64,000 nt of DNA from Flavobacteriaceae bacterium (GTDB lineage: Bacteria; Bacteroidota; Bacteroidia; Flavobacteriales; Weeksellaceae): positions 54,858-118,857 of the forward strand of contig JAAYKY010000022.1 of the NCBI GenBank assembly GCA_012522185.1, in the 5' to 3' direction. A model generated the notes under the pieces. The model saw only the letters and a list, made by a program, of their open reading frames with translations, was not told where the DNA came from and searched no databases. This document shows, one piece after another, positions 1 through 8,051 of the stretch; positions within the stretch are counted from its first letter, which is position 1; each line of letters opens with the position of its first letter. Made by a program: the position numbers and the translations under genes.

Positions 1-1
1 G

Positions 2-931
2 AAAATTCTTTCCGCTTTCCCAAGCACCGCGCATCCTATGGGCGTTTTGTCCACTTTGACAAGTGCACTTACGGCATTTAACCCGAAAGCTGTCGATGCA
101 AAATCAGAAACGGAAATGTACCGTGCAGCGGTTACTTTGATGGGGAAATTCCCGGTTTTGGCTTCTTGGACGCTTCGAAAAGTAAAAGGTTGGCCTTTGA
201 ATTATTCCGATAATAAATTGGGGTATGTTGAGAATTTCTATCAATTAATGTTCAAACAACCCAACCGTGATTTGGAAATGGATCCGGTAATTATCAATGC
301 TTTGGATAAATTATTAATTCTTCACGCCGACCACGAACAAAACTGTTCTACTTCTACTGTACGATTGGTAGGGTCGGCTCACACAGGACTTTTCGCTTCT
401 ATTTCAGCCGGTGTTTCTGCACTTTGGGGACCTCTTCACGGAGGTGCAAATCAAGCCGTCGTAGAAATGCTGGATCAAATCAAAGAAGACGGTGGAAACG
501 TTCAAAAATGGGTGGACAAAGCAAAAGACAAAAATGATGATTTCCGTTTGATGGGCTTCGGACACCGAGTTTATAAAAACTTTGATCCAAGAGCCCGAAT
601 CATTAAAAAAGCTGCCGATCAGGTTTTGGATAAATTAGGTATTCAGGACGAATCATTGGAAATCGCTAAAAAATTGGAACAAGCCGCTTTGGAAGACGAA
701 TATTTCATCTCCAGAAAATTATATCCAAACGTGGATTTCTATTCGGGATTGATTTACCGCGCATTTGGAATCCCAACCGAAATGTTTACCGTGATGTTTG
801 CGGTGGGACGTTTACCAGGTTGGATTGCACAATGGATTGAAATGCGTCAAAACAACGAACCGATTGGTCGTCCGAGACAAATTTATACCGGTGCACCAAA
901 ACGCGATTATATCGATATGAACAAAAGATAA
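2..931 (+). CDS. gltA: Citrate synthase, 3' part (5' end lies outside the window)
   Basis: Condenses oxaloacetate and acetyl-CoA to citrate, the entry step of the TCA cycle, in the cytosol. The reading frame is open from base 2, so the gene runs off the left edge; the first ATG inside the window (38) is internal. The visible roughly 309 residues include the catalytic-His segment GPLHGGANQ, the second conserved His in GFGHRVYKN, and the Asp of NVDFYSG, followed by the usual C-terminal GRPRQIYTG. Hexameric bacterial enzymes are about 430 residues, so roughly the first 120 are missing here. A strong hairpin terminator follows the stop directly. Identity is certain; only the start is unknown. Confidence 0.97.
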   Translation, partial: KILSAFPSTAHPMGVLSTLTSALTAFNPKAVDAKSETEMYRAAVTLMGKFPVLASWTLRKVKGWPLNYSDNKLGYVENFYQLMFKQPNRDLEMDPVIINALDKLLILHADHEQNCSTSTVRLVGSAHTGLFASISAGVSALWGPLHGGANQAVVEMLDQIKEDGGNVQKWVDKAKDKNDDFRLMGFGHRVYKNFDPRARIIKKAADQVLDKLGIQDESLEIAKKLEQAALEDEYFISRKLYPNVDFYSGLIYRAFGIPTEMFTVMFAVGRLPGWIAQWIEMRQNNEPIGRPRQIYTGAPKRDYIDMNKR

Positions 932-949
932 TTTTTCATATAGAACTTG

Positions 950-984
950 AAAAGAGGCATTTCCAATCGGATTTGCCTCTTTTT
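950..984 (+). terminator. Rho-independent terminator after gltA
   Basis: Perfect 10-bp arms AAAAGAGGCA (950-959) and TGCCTCTTTT (974-983) with a T-rich 3' arm. It also overlaps the last codon of the convergent ATPase gene, so it may serve both strands. Confidence 0.85.
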
Positions 985-2191
985 ATTGCGTCATAAATTT
1001 ATGCGCTGGAATGATTTGGATTTGAAATCCTTCTTTTTCAATTTCATCTTCTTGATTTAAAGTCACAATGGTTCCCGATTTTTGGTCAGTATATTCCAAA
1101 GCTTCCATCAATCCGCCCAGTTCTCGATTGAAATTCTCATCGTTGATCTGATAACAAACCTGAACGACTTCTTTGACTTTTTCTTTTTCCATCGTTATGA
1201 AATCACATTCGCCTTTTCCTTTGAAATAAAATATTTCGCTGTAATTGCGACGCAAATGCAGGAAAATCAGATTTTCCATTCTTCTTCCCCAATTTTGGGA
1301 AGTGGACAAAGAATTTTCCGAATAAATTCCCATATCCATGGCGTAAACTTTCTTGGGATTTCTTGCTTGAACCTTTAAGGAATGATTGAAAACCGGAACA
1401 AAATCCAGCAAATAAACATCTTTCAGATAAGAAAAATAATCCAGAAAAGTGGCAGCTGTTTTCACATCAAACATTCCGATTAATCGATTGGCTGAAACCA
1501 GATTTCCTATGTTGGTGATGAGATAACTGGTCAGCTGTCTCAAAGAAGAAACATCGCGCACACCGTGTCTTATCACAATGTCTTTCATCAAAATATCATC
1601 CACGAGGAAATTTAAAATCGGAGCATAATCGGTTTTTAAATACTCGGGAATTCCGCCTTTTTGTAAATATTCCAAAACTGAATTTTCATCGGCTTTCAGA
1701 TTTTTAAATTTTAAAAATTCAGAATAAGAAAAAGGAAATAATTCCATCGAAAGATGGCGTCCTGTAAGATGAGTTCCCAATTCTTTGCTCAACATCGAAG
1801 CATTGGATCCGGTTAAAACTATATTATAACCTTCGCGCAAAAGTTGATTGATAAATATTTCCCATTTTTTCACGATTTGGATTTCATCGAAGAATAATAT
1901 TTTAACTTTTCTGCGCTCAATTTCCCGATGAAGTCTTTGAAAATCATCTGAAGTAAATCCCGAAAGTCGTATATCTTCAAAATTCAGAAAAACTGACTCC
2001 TTGTCCTTTTCACGAAGTATCTGTAATAATAAAGTACTCTTGCCACATCTTCTCATCCCGGTGATTATAGTTGCAAATGAATTTATATGAGGAACTTTGT
2101 CCAAATCCTCTCTGGACATACCTATATTTTTCTCTAAGAAATTATCCATTTGAGAATCGATAACCAAACTTATTTCTTCTTGTAAAACCAT
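983..2191 (-). CDS. AAA ATPase of the AAA_14/DUF4143 family
   Basis: A 402-residue P-loop protein. Walker A is GMRRCGKST (about residues 45-53), Walker B ILFFDE (about 98-103), a sensor-like LTGSN follows near 126, and the C-terminal half is DUF4143, ending in a PD-(D/E)XK-like stretch (GECDFITMEKEKVKEVVQVCY). These ATPases are common in Bacteroidota and archaea, often in several copies per genome, and have no settled function; links to toxin-antitoxin or mobile DNA have been proposed for relatives. It stands alone, between convergent gltA and divergent nitronate monooxygenase. Three 23-bp tandem repeats sit directly upstream of its start and could be an operator. Family assignment is firm, role unknown. 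Confidence 0.9.
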   Translation of the reverse strand: MVLQEEISLVIDSQMDNFLEKNIGMSREDLDKVPHINSFATIITGMRRCGKSTLLLQILREKDKESVFLNFEDIRLSGFTSDDFQRLHREIERRKVKILFFDEIQIVKKWEIFINQLLREGYNIVLTGSNASMLSKELGTHLTGRHLSMELFPFSYSEFLKFKNLKADENSVLEYLQKGGIPEYLKTDYAPILNFLVDDILMKDIVIRHGVRDVSSLRQLTSYLITNIGNLVSANRLIGMFDVKTAATFLDYFSYLKDVYLLDFVPVFNHSLKVQARNPKKVYAMDMGIYSENSLSTSQNWGRRMENLIFLHLRRNYSEIFYFKGKGECDFITMEKEKVKEVVQVCYQINDENFNRELGGLMEALEYTDQKSGTIVTLNQEDEIEKEGFQIQIIPAHKFMTQ

Positions 2192-2200
2192 AAAGCAACT

Positions 2201-2269
2201 TTATATATTACAAATATACAATTTTATTTATTACTAATATATAATTTCATACATTACTAATGTAAATTA
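2201..2269. repeat. Three imperfect 23-bp tandem repeats upstream of the DUF4143 ATPase gene
   Basis: Units 2201-2223, 2224-2246 and 2247-2269 share the core A-T-T-A-C at the same offset (2207, 2230, 2253), followed by (A/T)AAT(A/G)TA. The core ATTACTAAT is itself a near-palindrome. The array starts 9 bp upstream of the ATPase start codon, in an AT-rich stretch of 183 bp without genes, divergent to the nitronate monooxygenase gene. The spacing of 23 bp is about two helical turns, which fits cooperative binding of a protein on one DNA face. Confidence 0.75.
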
Positions 2270-2374
2270 TTATATAATAGTAAGATAAGAATGGGATTTA
2301 GGAATTAAATTTGATTGAAAAGAGCAGATGAAGCCTCAAAAAATTGTAGATTTGTTATTCAAGCATAATAAATA

Positions 2375-3337
2375 ATGACCATTACTGAATTAAAGAACAG
2401 AACGCAAATTCCTGTCATCACTTCCCCTATGTTCATCGTTTCGGGAACCCAACTTGTGATTGAATCCTGTAAAAACGGAATCATCGGGACTTTTCCAGCA
2501 CTCAATGGCCGAACAAGCGAAGATTTTGAAAAAATGCTCAACGAAATCAATTCCGAACTTGAGAAATTTGAAGCCGAAACCGGTAAAAAACCGGCTCCTT
2601 ATGGTGTAAATTTAATTGTCAACCGCACCAATCCCCGACTTCTTCCCGATTTGGAGTTATGTGTAAAATACAAAGTTCCGCTTATTATTACTTCGTTGGG
2701 CGCTGTTAAAGAAATTGTAGATGCAGTTCATAGTTACGGTGGATTGATTTTCCACGATGTGGTCAAAAAACGTCATGCCGAAAAAGCAGCTGAAGCCGGT
2801 GTGGATGGCATTATCTGTGTTTCGGCTGGAGCAGGTGGTCATGCCGGAATGGCACATCCATTTGCTTTGCTCAACGAAATCAGATCTTTTTATGACGGTG
2901 CTTTGATTATGGCCGGGAGCATCAATACCGGGCAGGAAGTATTGGCGGCGGAAATTGCCGGAGCGGATTTTGCCTATATGGGAACCCGTTTCATCGCTAC
3001 GAAAGAATGTGCCGCTTCGGAAGAATACAAGCAAATGATTGTGGAGTCCGGGATTGATGATGTAATTTATACTGACGGCGTTTCGGGCGTTTCTGCCAAT
3101 TTCTTGAAGAAAAGTATAGAACTCGCCGGGATTGATGTAAGCGAGAAAAAAGAAGAAGATTTTTCTAAATTGACAGGTGAACATGCCAAAGCCTGGAAAG
3201 ACATCTGGTCGGCCGGACATGGCGTGGCGGAAATCAAAGATGTTCCTTCGGTTTCGGAATTGGTGGAAAGATTGAAATCCGAATACAAATCGGCTTTGGA
3301 AAAGACAAGAATTATTCAGGAAAATTTAAAATTTTAG
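2375..3337 (+). CDS. Nitronate monooxygenase / 2-nitropropane dioxygenase-like flavoprotein
   Basis: A 320-residue FMN-dependent TIM-barrel enzyme. The N-terminus PVITSPMFIVSGTQLV matches the family start, and the segment SAGAGGHAGMAHP (about 148-160) is the family FMN-phosphate/active-site loop with its conserved His. Such enzymes oxidise alkyl nitronates, or in related subgroups act on other substrates. The next gene, acyl-CoA thioesterase II, starts one base after the stop, so the two are cotranscribed. This pairing suggests a role in organic-acid or acyl-CoA metabolism rather than detoxification, but that is inference. Family call is strong; substrate unknown. Confidence 0.9.
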   Translation: MTITELKNRTQIPVITSPMFIVSGTQLVIESCKNGIIGTFPALNGRTSEDFEKMLNEINSELEKFEAETGKKPAPYGVNLIVNRTNPRLLPDLELCVKYKVPLIITSLGAVKEIVDAVHSYGGLIFHDVVKKRHAEKAAEAGVDGIICVSAGAGGHAGMAHPFALLNEIRSFYDGALIMAGSINTGQEVLAAEIAGADFAYMGTRFIATKECAASEEYKQMIVESGIDDVIYTDGVSGVSANFLKKSIELAGIDVSEKKEEDFSKLTGEHAKAWKDIWSAGHGVAEIKDVPSVSELVERLKSEYKSALEKTRIIQENLKF

Positions 3338-3338
3338 A

Positions 3339-4205
3339 ATGAAAACGGCAAAGGAATTAATCGAACATATAGAATTAAAACAATTAGATAAAACGGTTTT
3401 TGAAGGAAAAAGCATAACGGTCGGAAGCCGAACGGTTTTTGGTGGACAGGTGCTTGCGCAAGCTTTGAATGCAGCTTATCGAACCGTTCCGGAAGAACGT
3501 TTTTGTCATTCGGCGCATGCTTATTTTATTTTGCCGGGCAATCTTCAGAAACCCATTCAGTACAAAGTTCAATTGGTGCGGGATGGTGGTAGTTTTACTA
3601 CGCGCTATGTTTCGGCAGAACAAGAGGGACAAGCGATATTTGTTTTGGCGGCTTCGTTTCAGATCAAAGAAGAAGGCTATGAATTTCAGGAAGAAATGCC
3701 GGAAGTTCCAAATCCCGATACCCTTTTCAGTTGGGAGGAAATTTACGAGCAAGCGAAGGATTTTCTGCCTGAAAGTTTTGCACGGTTTCTGAGTTTGGAA
3801 AGGCCAATTACCTTTAAACCCACAGTTATTCATAATCCATTGGAGAAAGTAGATTTACCGCCGGTTCAGGATGTCTGGTTTAAATTTAACGATGTAAAAG
3901 AAAAATTGAGCATTCAGCATTTTCACGAAATGCTTGCGTACGCCTCGGACTATAATGTTCTGATTACCGCTTTGCAACCACATGCTTCTACAGCGCATTT
4001 TGGAAATATGTTGTTGGCAAGCCTGGATCATGCGATGTGGTTTCACCATGAACCGGCAGATTATTCCGGTTGGTTTTTGTATCATATTGAAGTTCCAAAT
4101 ACTTCGAATGCAAGAGGTTTGACTTCGGGGAAAATTTTCAGTCAGGATGGAAAATTAATTGCGAGTGTAGCACAGGAAGGCCTGATGCGAAAACTTATAA
4201 AATAA
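3339..4205 (+). CDS. tesB: Acyl-CoA thioesterase II
   Basis: A 288-residue double-hotdog thioesterase that hydrolyses acyl-CoA to free acid and CoA. The first hotdog shows FGGQVLAQAL and HSAHAYFILPG; the second shows SLDHAMWFHH and a C-terminal GKIFSQDGKLIASVAQEGLMR, all typical of TesB. Length matches E. coli TesB (286). It follows the nitronate monooxygenase gene after a single base, so translation is probably coupled. A weak ATAGAGA/TCTCTAT hairpin (4222-4251) lies between it and the following regulator gene. Confidence 0.95.
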   Translation: MKTAKELIEHIELKQLDKTVFEGKSITVGSRTVFGGQVLAQALNAAYRTVPEERFCHSAHAYFILPGNLQKPIQYKVQLVRDGGSFTTRYVSAEQEGQAIFVLAASFQIKEEGYEFQEEMPEVPNPDTLFSWEEIYEQAKDFLPESFARFLSLERPITFKPTVIHNPLEKVDLPPVQDVWFKFNDVKEKLSIQHFHEMLAYASDYNVLITALQPHASTAHFGNMLLASLDHAMWFHHEPADYSGWFLYHIEVPNTSNARGLTSGKIFSQDGKLIASVAQEGLMRKLIK

Positions 4206-4251
4206 TTTAAGTTTCATTTCAATAGAGATTTTTAGTATTTTTAAAGTCTCT

Positions 4252-5385
4252 ATGTACCATGAAATTTTAAATACTCTAATTCTTGTTGGGGCTATACAAG
4301 GATTAATTTTTAGTTTCATCGCTCTGACTTCTCCAAAATTCAGAAGCAAAAGCACTTTCTTTTTAGCTTTACTTATTCTGTGTTTTTCACTGAATAATTT
4401 TCAATATTACCTTTGGGAAACCGATATCGTCACCGCGGAATTTTTCTTTGGTGTTATTTACTTTCCATATGCTTCCCTAAGCATGGTGTTGTATTTTTTC
4501 TATGTGAAATTGTTTCTTTATCCCAAAAGTCGAGTTGATAAAAAATACGGATTCTTGTTTCTTCCTTGTCTGATTTTCTTTTTGTTTACGGTTTTTTATA
4601 AAATTGGAAATGCCTTGGATAGGCTTTCTGATGATACTAGATCTTTTTTTTCCAAGCTTGTTTATGTTCATGAGATTTTCAGTGTTCTTTTTTCCATTAC
4701 TCTATTGGTCATGATTTACGCAATGATTTTAGGATTTGATAGAGAACAAACCAAGGGTGAAACAGAAATTCCGAGAACGAAATTAAACTGGTTGAAAATC
4801 ATTTCATTGATTTCATTTTTTCTTTGTTTTATTTGGATAATTTCGATTTATGATGAACTAAATCACGGGGCTGATAATGTGAGTTATTATTACATTCTGT
4901 GGTTAGGTATGTCGGTTACGATTTATGTTTTAGGACACATTGGACTTCATCGATATGGAGTTTTACAGGAGCGGAAACGCATTCAAAAATTTTCTGCCAA
5001 TCGTCCTACGCATTTGCTTTCTGAAAACCATCCTTCCAAGAGTGAACAAGTTCAAAGGTTCGAAAATTTCGTTAAAACAGAGAAAAATTTTCTGAATTCC
5101 AATCTTTCTTTGGAATCGGTTGCCGATTCTTTGCAACTCAATAAAAGTTATCTTTCCCGAATAATTAATGGCGAATTGAAAACAAGTTTTTCTGATTACG
5201 TAAATGAACTCCGCGTTTCGGAAGCTAAAGTTTATCTAGAAAATCCGGAATTCCAAAATTACACACTCATTTCCATAGGACTGGAAGCTGGTTTTAACTC
5301 AAAATCTACTTTTAATTCTACTTTTAAAAAATTCACTGGACTCACTCCCTCCGAGTACAAATCCAGATTAAATAAATCAGACTAA
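4252..5385 (+). CDS. Membrane-anchored AraC-family transcriptional regulator
   Basis: 377 residues. The N-terminal two thirds hold about seven hydrophobic segments starting at residue 8, and the last about 100 residues form a double helix-turn-helix of AraC type (NLSLESVADSLQLNKSYLSRI; second helix pair ends FKKFTGLTPSEYKSRL). This architecture is frequent in Bacteroidota and implies that the protein binds DNA while sitting in the inner membrane, sensing an unknown signal. No obvious target gene lies next to it; the exported peptidase downstream is on the opposite strand. ATG chosen at the first in-frame Met. Confidence 0.88.
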   Translation: MYHEILNTLILVGAIQGLIFSFIALTSPKFRSKSTFFLALLILCFSLNNFQYYLWETDIVTAEFFFGVIYFPYASLSMVLYFFYVKLFLYPKSRVDKKYGFLFLPCLIFFLFTVFYKIGNALDRLSDDTRSFFSKLVYVHEIFSVLFSITLLVMIYAMILGFDREQTKGETEIPRTKLNWLKIISLISFFLCFIWIISIYDELNHGADNVSYYYILWLGMSVTIYVLGHIGLHRYGVLQERKRIQKFSANRPTHLLSENHPSKSEQVQRFENFVKTEKNFLNSNLSLESVADSLQLNKSYLSRIINGELKTSFSDYVNELRVSEAKVYLENPEFQNYTLISIGLEAGFNSKSTFNSTFKKFTGLTPSEYKSRLNKSD

Positions 5386-5475
5386 TGGATTAATTTAGCG
5401 TAGAAAATCAGTGATTGTAAAGATTTCGGACGTTTAAAATGAGATGCTGACGAGATATTTCAGTTAAACAAAACA

Positions 5476-5504
5476 GAAATGAGTAAGATAATCCTACTCA
5501 TTTC
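5476..5504 (-). terminator. Hairpin, likely terminator of the M23 peptidase gene
   Basis: Perfect 10-bp arms GAAATGAGTA / TACTCATTTC with a 9-nt loop. Read on the minus strand it is followed by a T-rich TGTTTTGTTT. It lies 29 bp beyond the peptidase stop codon. Confidence 0.6.
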
Positions 5505-5532
5505 CAATTCAGGCACTTAATAGATTAGTAGA

Positions 5533-6966
5533 TTATTCTTTGATAAATTTCTTGTGCTCAATTTTATTTCCTGATTTCACTCGAACCAAGTAAACTCCTT
5601 TGGGCAAAGTGCTTATATTTAGTTGAACTTCATTTCCACTTGTTTTATTTTTGAAGTAAACTTTTCCATCCAATCCAAGTATATCCACAGCGTCAATGTT
5701 TTGATCCAATTTAAGATTCAATGTATTTCGGGCTGGATTTGGATAAATACTCAGGTTGGTGAATTGACTTTCTTCCAATCCCATATTGGTGTTAATCCCA
5801 AAAATGGTTTCGTAAGTATTTCCACCGAAAGTGGCTGTAACTGTATAGACACCGTCCATCCAATTATTGTCGGTTTGAAATTCAAAGGCCGCATGGGCGG
5901 TCGCATAGAAAGCTCCCCAGTCGTTTGTCCAGTCCCAGTCGTATAAAATTTCGTCGTTCGGCTTTTTAATTTTGATATTTGTTATGTCGCCGTGGTTTAT
6001 GTCACGATAATAGATTTTAAGAAAAATCTTTTCTCCGGGCTCAAAGTTGATTTCTTCGTACGTATTTTCTATCACCGGACACTCCAAATCTTCTGTTCCG
6101 ACATAGTGCGTGGATATTTTATTGATTCGTTTCACCGCATAAGGTTCTTGATTCTGCCACCAACTCTCATCGTTCATGGAATTGCAACTTCCTTGATAAG
6201 GGTCAATCACCTTGTTTTCAAAGTCCCGAACTTCGAAATGCAAATGTGGCCAATTGCTACTACCAGAACTTCCGGCTATGCCTAAAAGTTCACCTGCCAC
6301 CACTGTTTCACCAATTTCTTTTGCATTGAGTGTGTTTTTCTTAAAGTGCATATAAATCGTTTGTGAACCATCTGCGTGTTCCAAAACAAATCCATTCCAA
6401 TTCGGATTTCCATTATTTTGACAATTTAAATCATAGAATCCATCTTTTTTATTGATGATAATTCCATCGGCTGCTGCTAGCACTTCCATTATATTTTCTT
6501 CCATTCCTTTCCAAGCATACGGCCAAATAATAAAGTCGGTTCCCTGATGGTTTCCACTCCCCCAATCGTAAGTTCTGTTACCACAATTATAATCAAGCAG
6601 TTGATTGTTCCCGTTGAGATTATGATCTACATTGAAATTGATTGTATGGTATCCATAGCCCGAAAACTCTTCTTTGGGACGAATGGGCTCTACAAATAAA
6701 ACCTGTGTATTGGAACGATTAAATGCATTGGGATTGTTTTGTAGAATTCTCGCTTTGTTCTCGGCGATTTCCATTTCCATCTCAAAACGGGTTTGATCAG
6801 GCAGACATTCGGTGTGTTCAAATTCGATCGAAAAAAATTGAGCATTTTGAAAAATTTCTCCTTCTGATTTTAGAATCTGATAGTTGTCAATCGAATGAGC
6901 GGTTTCTTTAATCTGAGCATTTACCAGAAATGGTAGTGCAAGAAAAATGAGTACGAATTTTTTCAT
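5533..6966 (-). CDS. Exported M23-family metallopeptidase with T9SS type A sorting tail
   Basis: 477 residues. Residues 1-17 are a signal peptide (cleavage after VNA-Q). The M23/LytM domain lies at about 135-260 with zinc ligands in HQGTD and HLHFE, which cleave peptide crosslinks in peptidoglycan or other Gly-rich peptides. A beta-rich middle region follows, then a C-terminal sorting domain (about 405-477) with the IYPNPARNTLNL start and VYLVRVKSG...KKFIKE end that sends proteins through the type IX secretion system. It is a single gene with its own TAGTTTTG -7 element at 6999-6992. Probable surface or secreted lytic enzyme; bacteriolytic or nutritional use cannot be told. Confidence 0.93.
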   Translation of the reverse strand: MKKFVLIFLALPFLVNAQIKETAHSIDNYQILKSEGEIFQNAQFFSIEFEHTECLPDQTRFEMEMEIAENKARILQNNPNAFNRSNTQVLFVEPIRPKEEFSGYGYHTINFNVDHNLNGNNQLLDYNCGNRTYDWGSGNHQGTDFIIWPYAWKGMEENIMEVLAAADGIIINKKDGFYDLNCQNNGNPNWNGFVLEHADGSQTIYMHFKKNTLNAKEIGETVVAGELLGIAGSSGSSNWPHLHFEVRDFENKVIDPYQGSCNSMNDESWWQNQEPYAVKRINKISTHYVGTEDLECPVIENTYEEINFEPGEKIFLKIYYRDINHGDITNIKIKKPNDEILYDWDWTNDWGAFYATAHAAFEFQTDNNWMDGVYTVTATFGGNTYETIFGINTNMGLEESQFTNLSIYPNPARNTLNLKLDQNIDAVDILGLDGKVYFKNKTSGNEVQLNISTLPKGVYLVRVKSGNKIEHKKFIKE

Positions 6967-7063
6967 AGTAATTGAGATTTTAGTTTGATTACAAAACTAA
7001 TTTCAATCTCAATTTAGAGTGTCTAAAATATTTACATTGTCAAAAATCAGTACATATAAAATA

Positions 7064-7093
7064 AAAAAACCCGGACTTTTCTGCCCGGATTTG
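7064..7093 (-). terminator. Terminator after the two-lipoprotein operon
   Basis: On the minus strand a hairpin built on CCGGGC/GTCCGG with flanking A/T pairs is followed by a run of seven T. It lies just beyond the stop codon at 7114. Confidence 0.75.
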
Positions 7094-7113
7094 AAAGCAT
7101 ATTTTCTATATCA

Positions 7114-7593
7114 TCATTCGATTTTCATTGAATTTTTCAAGTAAAATGCTTCGATAATTTCGGCCATTGGGTAATCGAACCAATCGGTTTGTTTTATAAT
7201 TTTCATGTCTGCGTCCAATTCCAGCCAAATCACAAATCGGGTTCCTTCGACTTCTTTTCCGTTGTAAATATAGGGCATGGTGGTTCCTTTTGCCACGATG
7301 GAAGTCGGACTGCTCACAATTTCTTCTACTTGAATTGTATTTTCGGTTTCGTATTTAAAAGCCGGATCTTTCCAGCCATAAAATTCTTCATACAAGAATT
7401 TCGGATCATCTGTTTTGGATTCGAAAGAGATGTTTTCATATTGAAATTCATCCGAATAAAAAGAGGTCATCTTCTCCACTTCTTTTCGTTTCGAATAGAT
7501 TTCAAAAAACCTTTCCCCTATGTTTTGGGTTTTGTTTTCGCCGGCACATGAAAATAAAATCAGGGCTGAAAAACCAATCAATAAATACTTCAT
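7114..7593 (-). CDS. NTF2-like (SnoaL-type) lipoprotein
   Basis: 159 residues with a lipoprotein signal peptide (MKYLLIGFSALILFSC, lipobox LFSC). The mature part resembles the NTF2/SnoaL cone fold: an N-terminal helix (FFEIYSKRKEVEKMTSFYSDEFQYE), then beta strands ending FVIWLELDADMKIIKQTDWFDYP, a typical end for this superfamily. No catalytic residues can be assigned. Its ATG follows the TAA of the upstream lipoprotein gene with no base between, so the two are translationally coupled. Two other NTF2-like exported proteins lie in this window. Confidence 0.75.
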   Translation of the reverse strand: MKYLLIGFSALILFSCAGENKTQNIGERFFEIYSKRKEVEKMTSFYSDEFQYENISFESKTDDPKFLYEEFYGWKDPAFKYETENTIQVEEIVSSPTSIVAKGTTMPYIYNGKEVEGTRFVIWLELDADMKIIKQTDWFDYPMAEIIEAFYLKNSMKIE

Positions 7594-8010
7594 TTAATTA
7601 GGAATTCTTTTTAAATATTCTTCGGGCATAATGTAGGTCAAACTATCCGGACCTTTCATAGCCACCCATGTATCGTTATCGGACCAACCATAATATCTCA
7701 CCGCCACATTTCCACCTTTGGGTTCGAGTTCGATAATCGTTCCATCATCTACTTTCGACCAGTTTCCATGAGCTCTCCTTCCGTCTTCTGTCAATTCAAA
7801 TGCATCGCCATTAAGTTTCAATTCAATTTTTTTTCCTTGAATTTCTCCTTTAAAACTTCCTTCGTATTTGATTTCTTCGGTATTTATCTGAGAAGTTTCT
7901 TCCAGAATTTCAATTTCTTCTTGCGTTAATTCTCCTTCTACGACTTCTTCTTTCGTCCCACAAGAAAGAATTAAAAAGCAGCTCAAAATTGTTATATAAA
8001 ATTTATGCAT
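7594..8010 (-). CDS. NlpE-N-like lipoprotein
   Basis: 138 residues from the ATG at 8010, chosen over an in-frame Met six codons upstream because it starts directly with a lipoprotein signal (MHKFYITILSCFLILSCG). An acidic linker follows, then a small beta-barrel segment (YEGSFKGEIQGKKIELKLNG...GNWSKVDDGTIIEL...YYGWSDNDTWVAMKG) that looks like the N-terminal domain of the copper-resistance/envelope-stress lipoprotein NlpE. Stop and the next start are adjacent (TAA-ATG). Sorting to the outer membrane is likely. The NlpE resemblance is by pattern only. Confidence 0.7.
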   Translation of the reverse strand: MHKFYITILSCFLILSCGTKEEVVEGELTQEEIEILEETSQINTEEIKYEGSFKGEIQGKKIELKLNGDAFELTEDGRRAHGNWSKVDDGTIIELEPKGGNVAVRYYGWSDNDTWVAMKGPDSLTYIMPEEYLKRIPN

Positions 8011-8051
8011 AATCTTTTTTGGTTTCAACGAATCATCTCTTCGTTTTATTA

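Noticed and set aside
983..2191. DUF4143 ATPase as part of a defence island
   Set aside because: No restriction, toxin-antitoxin, nuclease or phage genes are nearby; the neighbours are core metabolic genes.
2201..2269. CRISPR-like array
   Set aside because: Repeats touch each other with no spacers and no cas genes are near; they are tandem operator-like repeats.
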